Positions 36,811-45,551 of a stretch of 64,000 nt of DNA are shown here, piece after piece. The stretch's first letter is position 1. Each line of letters opens with the position of its first letter. The DNA comes from Marinilabiliales bacterium (lineage in GTDB: Bacteria; Bacteroidota; Bacteroidia; Bacteroidales; SZUA-534), in assembly GCA_003512955.1 (NCBI GenBank), contig DOTG01000044.1, positions 165,981 to 229,980 on the forward strand. The letters are read 5' to 3'. The translations under genes and the position numbers were made by a program. Below the pieces are notes generated by a model. The model was not told the origin of the DNA and ran no database searches. It saw only the letters and a list, made by a program, of their open reading frames with translations.

Positions 36811-38043
36811 TTGGTACTTAATTATATCTGGATAGCTTTTTTTCTGATAGCCTTTGTGGTGGCGCTTTTCAAATTACTTTTTTTTGGTGATTTAACGGTG
36901 TTCCCCTCCATCATTGGTTCCACGTTTGATATGGCAAAAACCGGTTTTGAATTATCGCTGGGATTAACCGGGGTAATGACGTTGTGGCTCGGGTTGATGC
37001 GCGTGGGCGAGAAAGGGGGCATGGTTAACCTGTTGGCCCGCTGGCTGGGTCCGTTTTTCAACAAACTGTTTCCCGAAATCCCCAAAAACCATCCGGCCAC
37101 TGGTTCCATCATGATGAATCTGGCAGCCAACATGCTTGGATTGGACAATGCCGCCACTCCCATGGGATTGAAAGCCATGAACCAATTACAGGAGATCAAT
37201 CCCGATAAATCGCGTGCCAGCAATGCCATGATCATGTTTTTGGTACTCAATACCTCAGGCCTGACCATCATTCCAGTGAGCATCATGGTTTACCGTGCCC
37301 AACTGGGTGCAGCTGACCCTTCCGATATTTTTATTCCCATTTTAATCAGTACCTTTTTTTCCACCTTAGCGGGAATTGTTGCTGTTTCCATATATCAACG
37401 CATCAACTTGTTTAATAAAATTATTTTGGCATACATGGGTGGTATCTCCCTGGTTATTGCCGGAATCATTTATTATTTCACCACGCTCCCAAAAAATCAG
37501 GTAGGAACGGTTTCGTCCCTGGCCGGGAACTTTATATTATTTGCTATTATTATTTCATTTATCGCTTTGGCGGTACGAAAAAGGATAAATGTTTATGAAA
37601 CATTCATCGAGGGTGCCAAAGAGGGTTTCCAGATTGCCATAAAGATCATTCCGTTCCTGGTGGCTATTTTGGTAGCCATTGGCGTTTTCAGGGCATCGGG
37701 AGCTATGGATATGCTCATGGATGGGATCCGTTCTATGGTTGCCTGGCTGGGGGTTCAAACCAATTTTGTTGAAGCGTTGCCTACCGCGTTTATGAAGCCA
37801 CTCAGTGGTTCCGGAGCCCGCGGGTTAATGGTTGATACCATGACCACCTACGGTGCCGACTCGTTTGCAGGAAGGCTTGCATGCGTGTTCCAGGGCGCCA
37901 CCGATACTACCTTTTACATTATTGCCGTATATTTTGGAAGCGTGGGTATCTCAAAAACACGCCATGCCATTGCATGCGGGCTGATTGCCGATTTAGCCGG
38001 GGTAATTGCTGCCATCTTTATCGCTTATCTGTTCTTTGGATGA
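36811..38043 (+). CDS. Nucleoside-recognition (Gate) membrane protein, SpmA-SpmB fusion
   Basis: A 410-residue polytopic membrane protein with about ten helices and two Gate (nucleoside recognition) domains, one in each half. The N-terminal half (about 1-210) is SpmA-like (GVMTLWLGLMRVGEKGG, LDNAATPMGLKAM), the C-terminal half (about 240-410) SpmB-like (GAKEGFQIAIKIIPF, TAFMKPLSGSGARG, GATDTTFYI). In spore formers SpmA and SpmB act in spore dehydration; in non-sporulating bacteria the role is unknown. The start is a TTG at 36811: an in-frame TAA lies at 36805-36807 and no in-frame ATG occurs nearby. It overlaps the next gene by 4 bp. Confidence 0.9.
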   Translation: MVLNYIWIAFFLIAFVVALFKLLFFGDLTVFPSIIGSTFDMAKTGFELSLGLTGVMTLWLGLMRVGEKGGMVNLLARWLGPFFNKLFPEIPKNHPATGSIMMNLAANMLGLDNAATPMGLKAMNQLQEINPDKSRASNAMIMFLVLNTSGLTIIPVSIMVYRAQLGAADPSDIFIPILISTFFSTLAGIVAVSIYQRINLFNKIILAYMGGISLVIAGIIYYFTTLPKNQVGTVSSLAGNFILFAIIISFIALAVRKRINVYETFIEGAKEGFQIAIKIIPFLVAILVAIGVFRASGAMDMLMDGIRSMVAWLGVQTNFVEALPTAFMKPLSGSGARGLMVDTMTTYGADSFAGRLACVFQGATDTTFYIIAVYFGSVGISKTRHAIACGLIADLAGVIAAIFIAYLFFG

Positions 38044-38564
38044 TGATGCCTGCCAAACCTATATGGTGCCCTAATGTTATTCTTCTTGATAAGAACGATC
38101 CTTCAACGTTCTCAACTGAACAAGTAATTGAGGCAATTCACCTATTGCCACCTGACATCCCGTTTCTGTTTTTAGCAATTGGGGATTTTAAAGATTCTTC
38201 CCTGGATTCCCAGATTATTATCCAGCAACATGGATATAGCATCTATAAAGAAAACATATTTAAACGTGGAAACCTCACATCGCTAATTCTTGAAACCGGG
38301 CTCCACCATGTATATTATATCCATACGGAACCTGATTTAATAAAATTAGCCTTCATCCATTTTATGGATATTATCGGTTCCGATTATCCCATCATTTGTT
38401 TGGCCCCTCACCTATCGGGGAAACTTGAACCTGCCATTATTATTGAGCCTTCGGAAAAAGTAGAACCAAGAACAAAGAAATCAAAGGCGATGATAACCCT
38501 AAACGAAGTTAAAAACATATCCATCAAATTTAATAATCAACAGCTTTGGGTCAGCATAAAATAA
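38040..38564 (+). CDS. Hypothetical protein translationally coupled to the SpmAB-like gene
   Basis: A 174-residue protein beginning at three successive in-frame ATG codons (38040-38048) that overlap the stop of the upstream gene; the open frame extends further left but only inside that gene. No signal peptide. The first 100 residues look like an alternating beta/alpha fold (NVILLDKND, IPFLFLAIGD, HHVYYIHTEPDLIKLAFIHFM, YPIICLAP), perhaps Rossmann-like. I recognise no family or active-site motif. The overlap suggests coupled translation and joint function with the membrane protein. Confidence 0.8.
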   Translation: MMMPAKPIWCPNVILLDKNDPSTFSTEQVIEAIHLLPPDIPFLFLAIGDFKDSSLDSQIIIQQHGYSIYKENIFKRGNLTSLILETGLHHVYYIHTEPDLIKLAFIHFMDIIGSDYPIICLAPHLSGKLEPAIIIEPSEKVEPRTKKSKAMITLNEVKNISIKFNNQQLWVSIK

Positions 38565-38606
38565 TATAGCGCACCTGCAAATCTATAGGTGGCCTGTAAC
38601 CATTGG

Positions 38607-38614
38607 TATATTTG
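38607..38614 (+). promoter_or_regulatory. Promoter -7 element of the M13 peptidase gene
   Basis: TATATTTG, a full TAnnTTTG match, 32 bp upstream of the start codon. A -33 TTTG at the right distance is not evident. Confidence 0.55.
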
Positions 38615-38646
38615 CCCGACAAAGAAAAAACTAAAAACAACAATAT

Positions 38647-40692
38647 ATGTTTACATTAATTAAAAAATACCGAATAATCATTATGGCCGGACTCATTATG
38701 GGAACCCAAGCTTGCGAACAAGTGGCTGAAACAAAGGTGAAGCCTATCGACACGTTGAATATGGATGTAACAGCGCATCCTGGAACCGATTTTAACCAAT
38801 ATGCCAATGGCGGATGGATGAAAAACAACCCCATCCCCGAAGACAAAAGCCGTTTTGGCAGCTTTGATCAGCTTATCGATTCCAACGAAAAACAGTTGAA
38901 GGACCTAGTAGATGAACTTTCTACTCAGACCTTTGCCGACGGATCTGTATCCCAAAAAATTGCCACTTTCTTTAAAACAGGAATGAATACACTTCAAATT
39001 GAAGAAAAAGGTACCAACGGGATTTCCAATTTTTTGGAATCCATTGCTGCTATCGAAACCAAAGAACAGATTCAGCAACAACTGGAACTGTACCACAAAC
39101 ACATGATTAGCTCTGCATTTGGAGTGTATGGCAGTGCCGATTCTAAAAACAGCGAAATGGTGATTACTCATTTATACCAAAGCGGTTTGGGAATGCCCGA
39201 TCGCGATTATTACCTTAACGAAGCCGAACGGTTTGCAACTATCCGCGAAAAGTATCTTTTACATCTTGAAAATAACTTCAAATTGTTGGGTGACGATTCA
39301 ACCACCGCCAAAACAAATGCTCTGGCAGTATTTAATTTTGAAAAAAGATTAGCCGTGGCATCCATGGACCGGTTAGATTTGCGCGACCCCAATAAAACCT
39401 ATCACAAACTCAATCAGGCTGAGTTAGCAGCACTGGTCCCTAACTTTGATTGGGACCATTACTTTACAGCCATTGGATTGGAGAATCCCGGAGACGTAAT
39501 TGTTATGCAACCCGGCTTTTTGGGTGAATTCAACCGCATGTTGGTTGAAGAGCCTTTAGAATCGTGGAAAACCTATTTCCGGTGGAATCTGGCACGTAGC
39601 ACAGCAGGTCTGTTGTCCAATAATTTTGTTGATGAACAATTCAGCTTTTATGGCAAAGTTTTATCGGGAACACCCGAACTTAAACCACGCTGGAAAAGGG
39701 TACTGGACGTGACCAATAATTCATTGGACGAAGCCGTGGGACAAATCTATGTGGAAAAATATTTCCCCGCCCAATCGAAAGAGCGGATGATTCAACTGGT
39801 GACAAACCTGAAAATTGCTTTGGGTGAACGCATCAATCAACTCACATGGATGAGTACTGAAACCAAAGCCAATGCCCAGGAAAAACTGGCGGCCATCAAT
39901 GTCAAAATTGGGTATCCCGATAAATGGATGGATTATACCAACCTTGAAATCAAAGAAGATTCCTATGTGGCGAATGCCTTGCGGGCCCGGAAATTTGGTT
40001 TCGACGACATGGTTTCGAAAATCAACAAACCTGTGGATAAATTGGAATGGCACATGCCGCCGCAAATGGTAAATGCCTATTACAGCCCAACCATGAATGA
40101 GATTGTGTTCCCGGCAGGAATCTTACAACCTCCGTTTTTTTATCCTGAGGGCGATGATGCCGTGAATTATGGTGCCATTGGAGTGGTTATTGGACATGAA
40201 ATGACACACGGTTTTGATGACAAAGGCCGGCTTTACGACAAAAACGGGAACCTGAATACCTGGTGGACCGAAGATGATTCTAAACTATTTACCGGGCGGG
40301 CCGATGTTTTGGTAAAACAATTCGATGCTTTTACCGTGCTTGATACTGTTAAAGCCAATGGAAAATATACCCTGGGTGAAAACATTGCCGATTTGGGAGG
40401 TATAAACATCGCCTACACAGCCTTTACCAAAACGGAGCAATGGAAAAACCCACAGCAAAAAATTGAAGGGTTCACCCCAAACCAACGGTTCTTTCTGGCT
40501 TATGCACATATTTGGGCACAAAATATCCGCGATGCCGAGATTTTACGCCGCACCCAGGAAGATGTGCATTCTTTGGGAAAATACAGGGTTAATGGCCCAT
40601 TGCGGAATGTTCCTGAGTTTCATGACGCTTTCCGGATTGATTCCACAGATTATATGTATCTGGCAGAAAGTGAAAGAGCAATTATTTGGTAA
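38647..40692 (+). CDS. M13-family zinc metalloendopeptidase, probable lipoprotein
   Basis: A 681-residue peptidase of the neprilysin/PepO family. The signal sequence ends with a lipobox-like GTQAC, giving a cysteine at residue 23, so it is probably a periplasm-facing lipoprotein. The N-terminal M13 domain (about 45-420) precedes the catalytic domain with substrate-binding NAYY, the zinc motif HEMTH (about residue 516) and the third ligand in ENIADLGG (about 579). The protein ends with the family's usual C-terminal region; the usual last motif CxxW appears altered, ending ERAIIW. It cleaves peptides; the physiological substrate is unknown. It ends with a terminator. Confidence 0.93.
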   Translation: MFTLIKKYRIIIMAGLIMGTQACEQVAETKVKPIDTLNMDVTAHPGTDFNQYANGGWMKNNPIPEDKSRFGSFDQLIDSNEKQLKDLVDELSTQTFADGSVSQKIATFFKTGMNTLQIEEKGTNGISNFLESIAAIETKEQIQQQLELYHKHMISSAFGVYGSADSKNSEMVITHLYQSGLGMPDRDYYLNEAERFATIREKYLLHLENNFKLLGDDSTTAKTNALAVFNFEKRLAVASMDRLDLRDPNKTYHKLNQAELAALVPNFDWDHYFTAIGLENPGDVIVMQPGFLGEFNRMLVEEPLESWKTYFRWNLARSTAGLLSNNFVDEQFSFYGKVLSGTPELKPRWKRVLDVTNNSLDEAVGQIYVEKYFPAQSKERMIQLVTNLKIALGERINQLTWMSTETKANAQEKLAAINVKIGYPDKWMDYTNLEIKEDSYVANALRARKFGFDDMVSKINKPVDKLEWHMPPQMVNAYYSPTMNEIVFPAGILQPPFFYPEGDDAVNYGAIGVVIGHEMTHGFDDKGRLYDKNGNLNTWWTEDDSKLFTGRADVLVKQFDAFTVLDTVKANGKYTLGENIADLGGINIAYTAFTKTEQWKNPQQKIEGFTPNQRFFLAYAHIWAQNIRDAEILRRTQEDVHSLGKYRVNGPLRNVPEFHDAFRIDSTDYMYLAESERAIIW

Positions 40693-40723
40693 ACACCTTA
40701 TTATTCCTGGAATTATAAAAAAG

Positions 40724-40755
40724 AGGATTGGTTAAAAGTTGAACCAGTCCTTTTT
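40724..40755 (+). terminator. Intrinsic terminator after the M13 peptidase gene
   Basis: AGGATTGGTT (40724-40733) pairs with AACCAGTCCT (40742-40751) with one G-T pair, loop of 8, followed by a T5 run. An A-run on the other side lets it act in the opposite direction too. Confidence 0.75.
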
Positions 40756-40835
40756 CTATTTCAACGTCAGTTAGATGGAATTAATAAGACATATTGCTTA
40801 TATTTAATTACTTGTCTTGTTATTGTACTTTTATT

Positions 40836-40902
40836 AGTATCAAGATTTCAGATAATAAATTTAAAAAAATGATTTTTATCTTGATACTTTGTACTTGATA
40901 CT
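40836..40902. repeat. Inverted repeat with the phrase TTGATACT
   Basis: An 11-bp perfect inverted repeat, AGTATCAAGAT (40836-40846) and ATCTTGATACT (40878-40888), followed by a further direct copy ACTTGATACT (40893-40902). Such phrases are typical spacer repeats; function unknown. Confidence 0.6.
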
Positions 40903-41000
40903 ATAAGGTTAACCAGTAGACTGTGTAGATTTTCAATAAAATACACTTTTTCTTAGGTCGAGTTCACGTTATTTTATATCTGTCCTGAATAGGTAGCAAT

Positions 41001-42914
41001 CTATTTCACCATTTTTATTGCAATTTTTTTATGATCTGCAACTGAAATATCATCAAAGAACTGAATCAACTTATGATATTCTTCTTTTGGGAAAATACCC
41101 TTTAAAAGCTCTAATTTTCGGATATACGTTAATTGATGATTGGCATATATAAATTCTGCATGATAGCTCCCAAAATTGGTTGTAATGGTAATATTATCAG
41201 GAACCTGTATAAGTTCATGTGTTAAAATAAAGGAATATACAATGGTGTCAATCTCGGAGGTTGATCTCCTAATCTGAATATCAGATAGCCTATCCTTCAT
41301 CTTTTTGGGCGACTCATCGATTTTATTCATCAAATTGATATCAAAAAAAATATTGTCACCCATCATTGTTGAATAATTTCCAAGATCAGCATTGAAGTTA
41401 ATAGCAATATCCGGAATCTTGTCCTTACTTTCTTTTAATTCAAAATCCTTTAAAGTAAAATGTGGAATTTGAATCGATTGATAAATCTTCTTCTTCCTGT
41501 CTGTGTCATCACTTAATAGAATATCCCTTGCTTCATCATAAAAGATGCCTTTATGAATGGTTAAAACACTAACTTCACCAAACCCATTTTCATATAAAGT
41601 AACTTGGGCTTTTGTTATTTTTTGGTTTTGTTCGCTGGTATATACTGGTGTATGAACAATTTCGCCACCTGTTTCCTTTACAAGTAATACATCCCTGTCA
41701 TCAGTAAAACTCCCTAGATAACCAAAGGGGATGGATTGATTTGTACATTCCAACCAAAGGGTATCATTCCTATCTGGAACACATAAAATCACATGATTAA
41801 ACTGATTTGAAGGAAACTCTTTTTGAATATTTGATCCAAAGGAACCTGCATAAACCAACGTATAATACGATTCAATTCCTACCGATTTTAACAGCGACTG
41901 CATGTAATTTGAAAGTGCCTTACAATCACCATACGATAGTCTATCAACGGTCTCAGCTTCAAAAGCCTGCCAACCACCAATCCCTACCTGTACGCTTACA
42001 TACCTTGTATTGTTTTGCATATAATTGTAAATGATTTTAATCCGATCGGCATTTGAATGTGATCCTTCAATTAGTTTAGTTATCTTCTCGGCAGTTGTAA
42101 CTGAAAGAAGATCACGGCCTTTATTTAAATCATAAATCCATTTGCCAAATGAATTCCAACTACTGGCATCACCCGGCATTCCATTTATTGAAAAAGAATT
42201 CATTGAGAAATCGACAGTTGGCAAAAAATCTGTCATTGGTCCACTATATGGCTCCTCCTTGACAGCTTTTAGGTTTTCTGCACTCCAGGAACGAATGGAG
42301 CCTGTGCCTAATTTTGAAATATTGGGGTTCCTTTCAATATTTCGTTCAAAATACCTAAATCCAGGTTTTTCAGGAGCCTGAATAACCATTTCAGAATGTT
42401 CAATGGCAATTTCGTAATCAGGATATGGCCTCCACGAAGGTAAGTTTAACGTACCTTTAAAAACAAGTTCATATTCATATTCAACAGTAAAAGGAAAATC
42501 TCGGATCTCCGGATCAATAACCTTCATTCTATTGTCGTCAAACGTGGTAGTATTATCTATGGCACTAAAATCATACATATCGCCAAAAGGAATTTTTTTG
42601 AGTTTTTCGCCATTGAAATCATAAACAATCGCTTTTTTTACATTCAATTTCATAAACTTATTGTAGGGATGTTTAAATATCCCATCATCGATTCCATTTT
42701 TATTTAATACTGTAATTGCATATTGAACTGTTAAAACCGCCCTTTCGGGAGTAAAAACTTCCAACTTTTTTAAATCCTTTCTGATAACAGCGCGAGCATT
42801 ACTCTTCAATTCAGCAGGTATCAAATTCACATTATAGTTTGATTGACTTTTTGTAGATGTGGAAGTTAAAACTACTAAGATAAATAACAGACTTGCTATA
42901 CAATTTTTATTCAT
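41001..42914 (-). CDS. DUF3857 / transglutaminase-like exported protein
   Basis: A 637-residue exported protein (signal peptide to about residue 24). A DUF3857 domain (about 55-220) precedes a transglutaminase-like domain (about 260-400) with the catalytic cysteine in YGDCKAL (about residue 328) and His in FNHVIL (about 372); the third position is WLECT where many relatives have Asp. The C-terminal part is a DUF3858-like beta domain. The catalytic Cys and His are present, so it may have peptidase or transglutaminase activity; no substrate is known. It is the downstream member of a pair with the paralogue at 42907-44784, overlapping by 8 bp. Confidence 0.88.
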   Translation of the reverse strand: MNKNCIASLLFILVVLTSTSTKSQSNYNVNLIPAELKSNARAVIRKDLKKLEVFTPERAVLTVQYAITVLNKNGIDDGIFKHPYNKFMKLNVKKAIVYDFNGEKLKKIPFGDMYDFSAIDNTTTFDDNRMKVIDPEIRDFPFTVEYEYELVFKGTLNLPSWRPYPDYEIAIEHSEMVIQAPEKPGFRYFERNIERNPNISKLGTGSIRSWSAENLKAVKEEPYSGPMTDFLPTVDFSMNSFSINGMPGDASSWNSFGKWIYDLNKGRDLLSVTTAEKITKLIEGSHSNADRIKIIYNYMQNNTRYVSVQVGIGGWQAFEAETVDRLSYGDCKALSNYMQSLLKSVGIESYYTLVYAGSFGSNIQKEFPSNQFNHVILCVPDRNDTLWLECTNQSIPFGYLGSFTDDRDVLLVKETGGEIVHTPVYTSEQNQKITKAQVTLYENGFGEVSVLTIHKGIFYDEARDILLSDDTDRKKKIYQSIQIPHFTLKDFELKESKDKIPDIAINFNADLGNYSTMMGDNIFFDINLMNKIDESPKKMKDRLSDIQIRRSTSEIDTIVYSFILTHELIQVPDNITITTNFGSYHAEFIYANHQLTYIRKLELLKGIFPKEEYHKLIQFFDDISVADHKKIAIKMVK

Positions 42915-44784
42915 TCTTTGAAAGGATTATGGGTTCCGATTGTTTATTGATAATCTGGTTATATAATTCGCGTAAATATTGATATTCCTCCACCGAATAA
43001 TCTGTTTTATTTAAAGTAAATTGGTATAATACAGTTATATTATTACCATTACTCTGGAATGAAAAGATGGCACTTCCTCCGTTGTCAGGCAACATCATTT
43101 TTAATGATTTAGGTAATTCGGTAATTTGATAACCTTCTGGTAACGTATATTGAAAAATATATTTCTTTTCAGAACAAAAACCAAAACTAACCGGATACTT
43201 TCTTTCAGCTTCCTTAAAGGGGTTGTCAGTTTTTTTCAAATGCAGCAGTGGCGAAAGATAGATTTTATTCTCCAGGGTATATAATTGGTTTTTAATTTCC
43301 ATTTCATACGACTCCATTACTGGCAAATCTATATTTTCTATATCTGTAAGTTGATAGTTCGAGATAGTAATCCCCTGATGGTTTTCTTCCATATCTTCAA
43401 CCATATCATCCTGTGAATTAAATGATTTGAAGTAATTCCTGAAATTATAAGCACCATAATCTCTATATATACTGGATACATTTCCCCTTAAAACCAAATC
43501 ATCAGAAAGTTTTAGATTAAACATTTCAGTGACCTGCTCTTTTTTTGTTGGTGATAAAACCACTTGAATGGAATGATTATCCATCATGACATGTCCCATT
43601 CCATTTAAACATCTCAGGGGCAAAATACCAACTGTGGAGTTCTCTTCCGTGGCATCCATCAAATACTCAATGTTATCTATTTTGGCATAAGCAATTACAT
43701 AATTGAGTTTGTTAATGCTTGGGCTGAACCGGGGCAATAAGCCGTTATCTCTTGTGCTTAATACTACAGGATGAGCCTCAATATCTAATTTATGAAGCAA
43801 GTTTACCAAAATCATATTTATATCTGCAGAATTTCCAACCCCCTCTTTATACGACATCCCTAAAGAGCTATAGGTGGTTAAAAAGCTTTTTTGTTCATTC
43901 CACTTAACGTGTTTTGCCGTTTGATACGCAAGTTTCATTCTACCCATCGGCGTAGAATCCTGCTTTTCAATTTCTTTTGCTGCATTCGACAAATAAAGGG
44001 CAATATTCAATACTCCTCCAAAATAGGAACTTTCCTTTAATCTCCTGGCCACAGCATCCCAATCAGTGGTAAACTCTTTATAATATCCTGGAAAGCGATA
44101 GGCTAAAACATCAAATTCAAATTTTGTGATAAAGTTTTTTGATGAACTTATAAAAGCTTCGGGTTTAAATGCCGGCATGTCTTTGGCAATCCAATGTTCA
44201 TTGGAACTATAATACAACTGTTCATGTCCAAAAAAATTCTTCCGGTAATCAATATACATGGATTGGGGAATAATTAATTCACTCCACTTTATTGGAATAT
44301 TTTGCTGAAAATGCCATATTGTAGGAATCCCAAAATGGGTAATTTCAATATCAATCACAGACCCAACTTTAACATTTGGCATGGCAATCCGGTAGTTGTA
44401 ATAATCTTCATAAATCCGTTCTTTAAATATTGATTCTCCTTTTAATTTATCAACCTGAATCTCCCCATTCACCAGGTTAAAAGTCTTTCCCCGGATGGTG
44501 GTTCCTTCATCACTTGGATATACCTGATTTCCATATTCCAGGCCTTCCTTTTTAAGTATTTTTATCCGGATAACTTTGGTGAACATATATCCACGCAGAT
44601 TCCAATAGCCATAATCGCAAAGAATCACAGCTGGAGCACTCGAATCTTTGGAATATATGGACATTTCTAATTCCTCCTTTGATACCTTTCCAAATTTAAT
44701 GGGTTCTTTTGATGCAAAGGCATTGCTAGTAATAGTCAATAAAAAGAATGCAACTAATACAATGGAATTTAAATTCAATTTCAT
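42907..44784 (-). CDS. DUF3857 protein with an inactive transglutaminase-like domain
   Basis: A 625-residue exported paralogue (signal peptide to about residue 24) with DUF3857 (about 55-210) and a transglutaminase-fold domain (about 270-400). The position equivalent to the catalytic Cys is Ser (GNSADIN, about 317), and the equivalent of the His is Asn (LNYVIAY, about 360), while Asp is kept (LMDATE, about 376). It is therefore most likely a non-catalytic partner of the adjacent protein. The gene is upstream and overlaps the next by 8 bp, so the two are made together. Function unknown. Confidence 0.87.
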   Translation of the reverse strand: MKLNLNSIVLVAFFLLTITSNAFASKEPIKFGKVSKEELEMSIYSKDSSAPAVILCDYGYWNLRGYMFTKVIRIKILKKEGLEYGNQVYPSDEGTTIRGKTFNLVNGEIQVDKLKGESIFKERIYEDYYNYRIAMPNVKVGSVIDIEITHFGIPTIWHFQQNIPIKWSELIIPQSMYIDYRKNFFGHEQLYYSSNEHWIAKDMPAFKPEAFISSSKNFITKFEFDVLAYRFPGYYKEFTTDWDAVARRLKESSYFGGVLNIALYLSNAAKEIEKQDSTPMGRMKLAYQTAKHVKWNEQKSFLTTYSSLGMSYKEGVGNSADINMILVNLLHKLDIEAHPVVLSTRDNGLLPRFSPSINKLNYVIAYAKIDNIEYLMDATEENSTVGILPLRCLNGMGHVMMDNHSIQVVLSPTKKEQVTEMFNLKLSDDLVLRGNVSSIYRDYGAYNFRNYFKSFNSQDDMVEDMEENHQGITISNYQLTDIENIDLPVMESYEMEIKNQLYTLENKIYLSPLLHLKKTDNPFKEAERKYPVSFGFCSEKKYIFQYTLPEGYQITELPKSLKMMLPDNGGSAIFSFQSNGNNITVLYQFTLNKTDYSVEEYQYLRELYNQIINKQSEPIILSKNE

Positions 44785-45203
44785 GATGTATTTACTAATG
44801 ATAAATGATGGTTTCTTTTAAAATTTGAAGCAATTTAATTATTTGATTTTAATATTCAAAGGAAAGTTCCTTATGTGCATATATTTTTTTCATTCACTCA
44901 TATCGTGTAATAAGAAGATCAGTATAAATATGCATTATACCTTTAAAGCCGGGGTGAAAAGGTTGATCATTAATAAAAAAAGACTTAAGAATTGATAAAT
45001 CAGCAGAATTTTTATAGGACAAACAAAACTACGTTTGATATATGTATAAATTAGTTTCTACACTTAATAGATTAATGGAATAAACCGAATCTATTGAAAA
45101 AAACAAAAATGAATATATAAATTCCATTTTTTGTATTAAAACCAGAAGTTCTTATTTAATCAAATTGATTAAATAAGAACTTACATTATTTTCAATGCTC
45201 ATC
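44785..45203. other. 419-bp intergenic region between two leftward operons
   Basis: AT-rich. It contains the long palindrome at 45146-45182 just after the STAS gene. No gene and no full promoter match for the DUF3857 operon are visible. Confidence 0.5.
45146..45182 (-). terminator. 37-bp near-perfect palindrome after the STAS gene
   Basis: Two 18-base arms (beginning AAGTTCTTATTTAATCAA) around one central base, 21 bp after the stop codon of the STAS gene. It can fold as a long AT-rich hairpin followed on the minus strand by CTGGTTTTAA. Probable terminator or transcript-stabilising structure; a protein-binding palindrome is possible. Confidence 0.6.
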
Positions 45204-45548
45204 TCAGCTTATCGACTGGATTGCCTCATCTAACGAAGGATAGATTTGGAGTACCTGATCCAATTTGGTGATTTTGATTAAGTTCATTACTGAAGAAGCA
45301 ATGCAACAGAGTTTAAAGGTTACCTGGTGATTCCGGGCATGGTTAAAAGTAGCTACTATAGCACCAAAACCAGAGCTATCAATAAAATCGACGTGTGTAA
45401 AATCAACAATGACCACAGAAGCTCCATCGTCGATCAATTTGTACAATTGTTTTTTAAATTCATCAGAAACTACAACATTCAAACGCTGCTTATCTTGTGG
45501 AAAACTGGCAACCACATATCCCGGATTATTTTTGTCAATAACTAACAT
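45204..45548 (-). CDS. STAS-domain anti-sigma-factor antagonist-like protein
   Basis: A 114-residue single STAS domain. The motif DFIDSSGFG places serines at 58 and 59, the position phosphorylated in SpoIIAA/RsbV, so it can be switched by a kinase and a PP2C phosphatase. It lies 3 bp after the hybrid kinase gene, the last gene of the YfiR operon. No RsbW-type anti-sigma kinase is encoded in the window, but two SpoIIE-type phosphatases are (14139-16043 and 32515-35844). It is likely the output or a branch of the operon's signalling (inference). Confidence 0.9.
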   Translation of the reverse strand: MLVIDKNNPGYVVASFPQDKQRLNVVVSDEFKKQLYKLIDDGASVVIVDFTHVDFIDSSGFGAIVATFNHARNHQVTFKLCCIASSVMNLIKITKLDQVLQIYPSLDEAIQSIS

Positions 45549-45551
45549 CTT

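Larger units (their letters stand above)
40693..41000. other. 308-bp convergent intergenic region with hairpin and inverted repeats
   Basis: Contains the terminator at 40724-40755 and a palindromic spacer repeat at 40836-40902. The remainder is strongly AT-rich with no visible gene. Confidence 0.6.

Noticed and set aside
37881..38039. Upstream extension of the frame of the unknown gene at 38040-38564
   Set aside because: It lies entirely inside the SpmAB-like gene in another frame; the ATG cluster at 38040-38048 overlapping the stop is the likely start.
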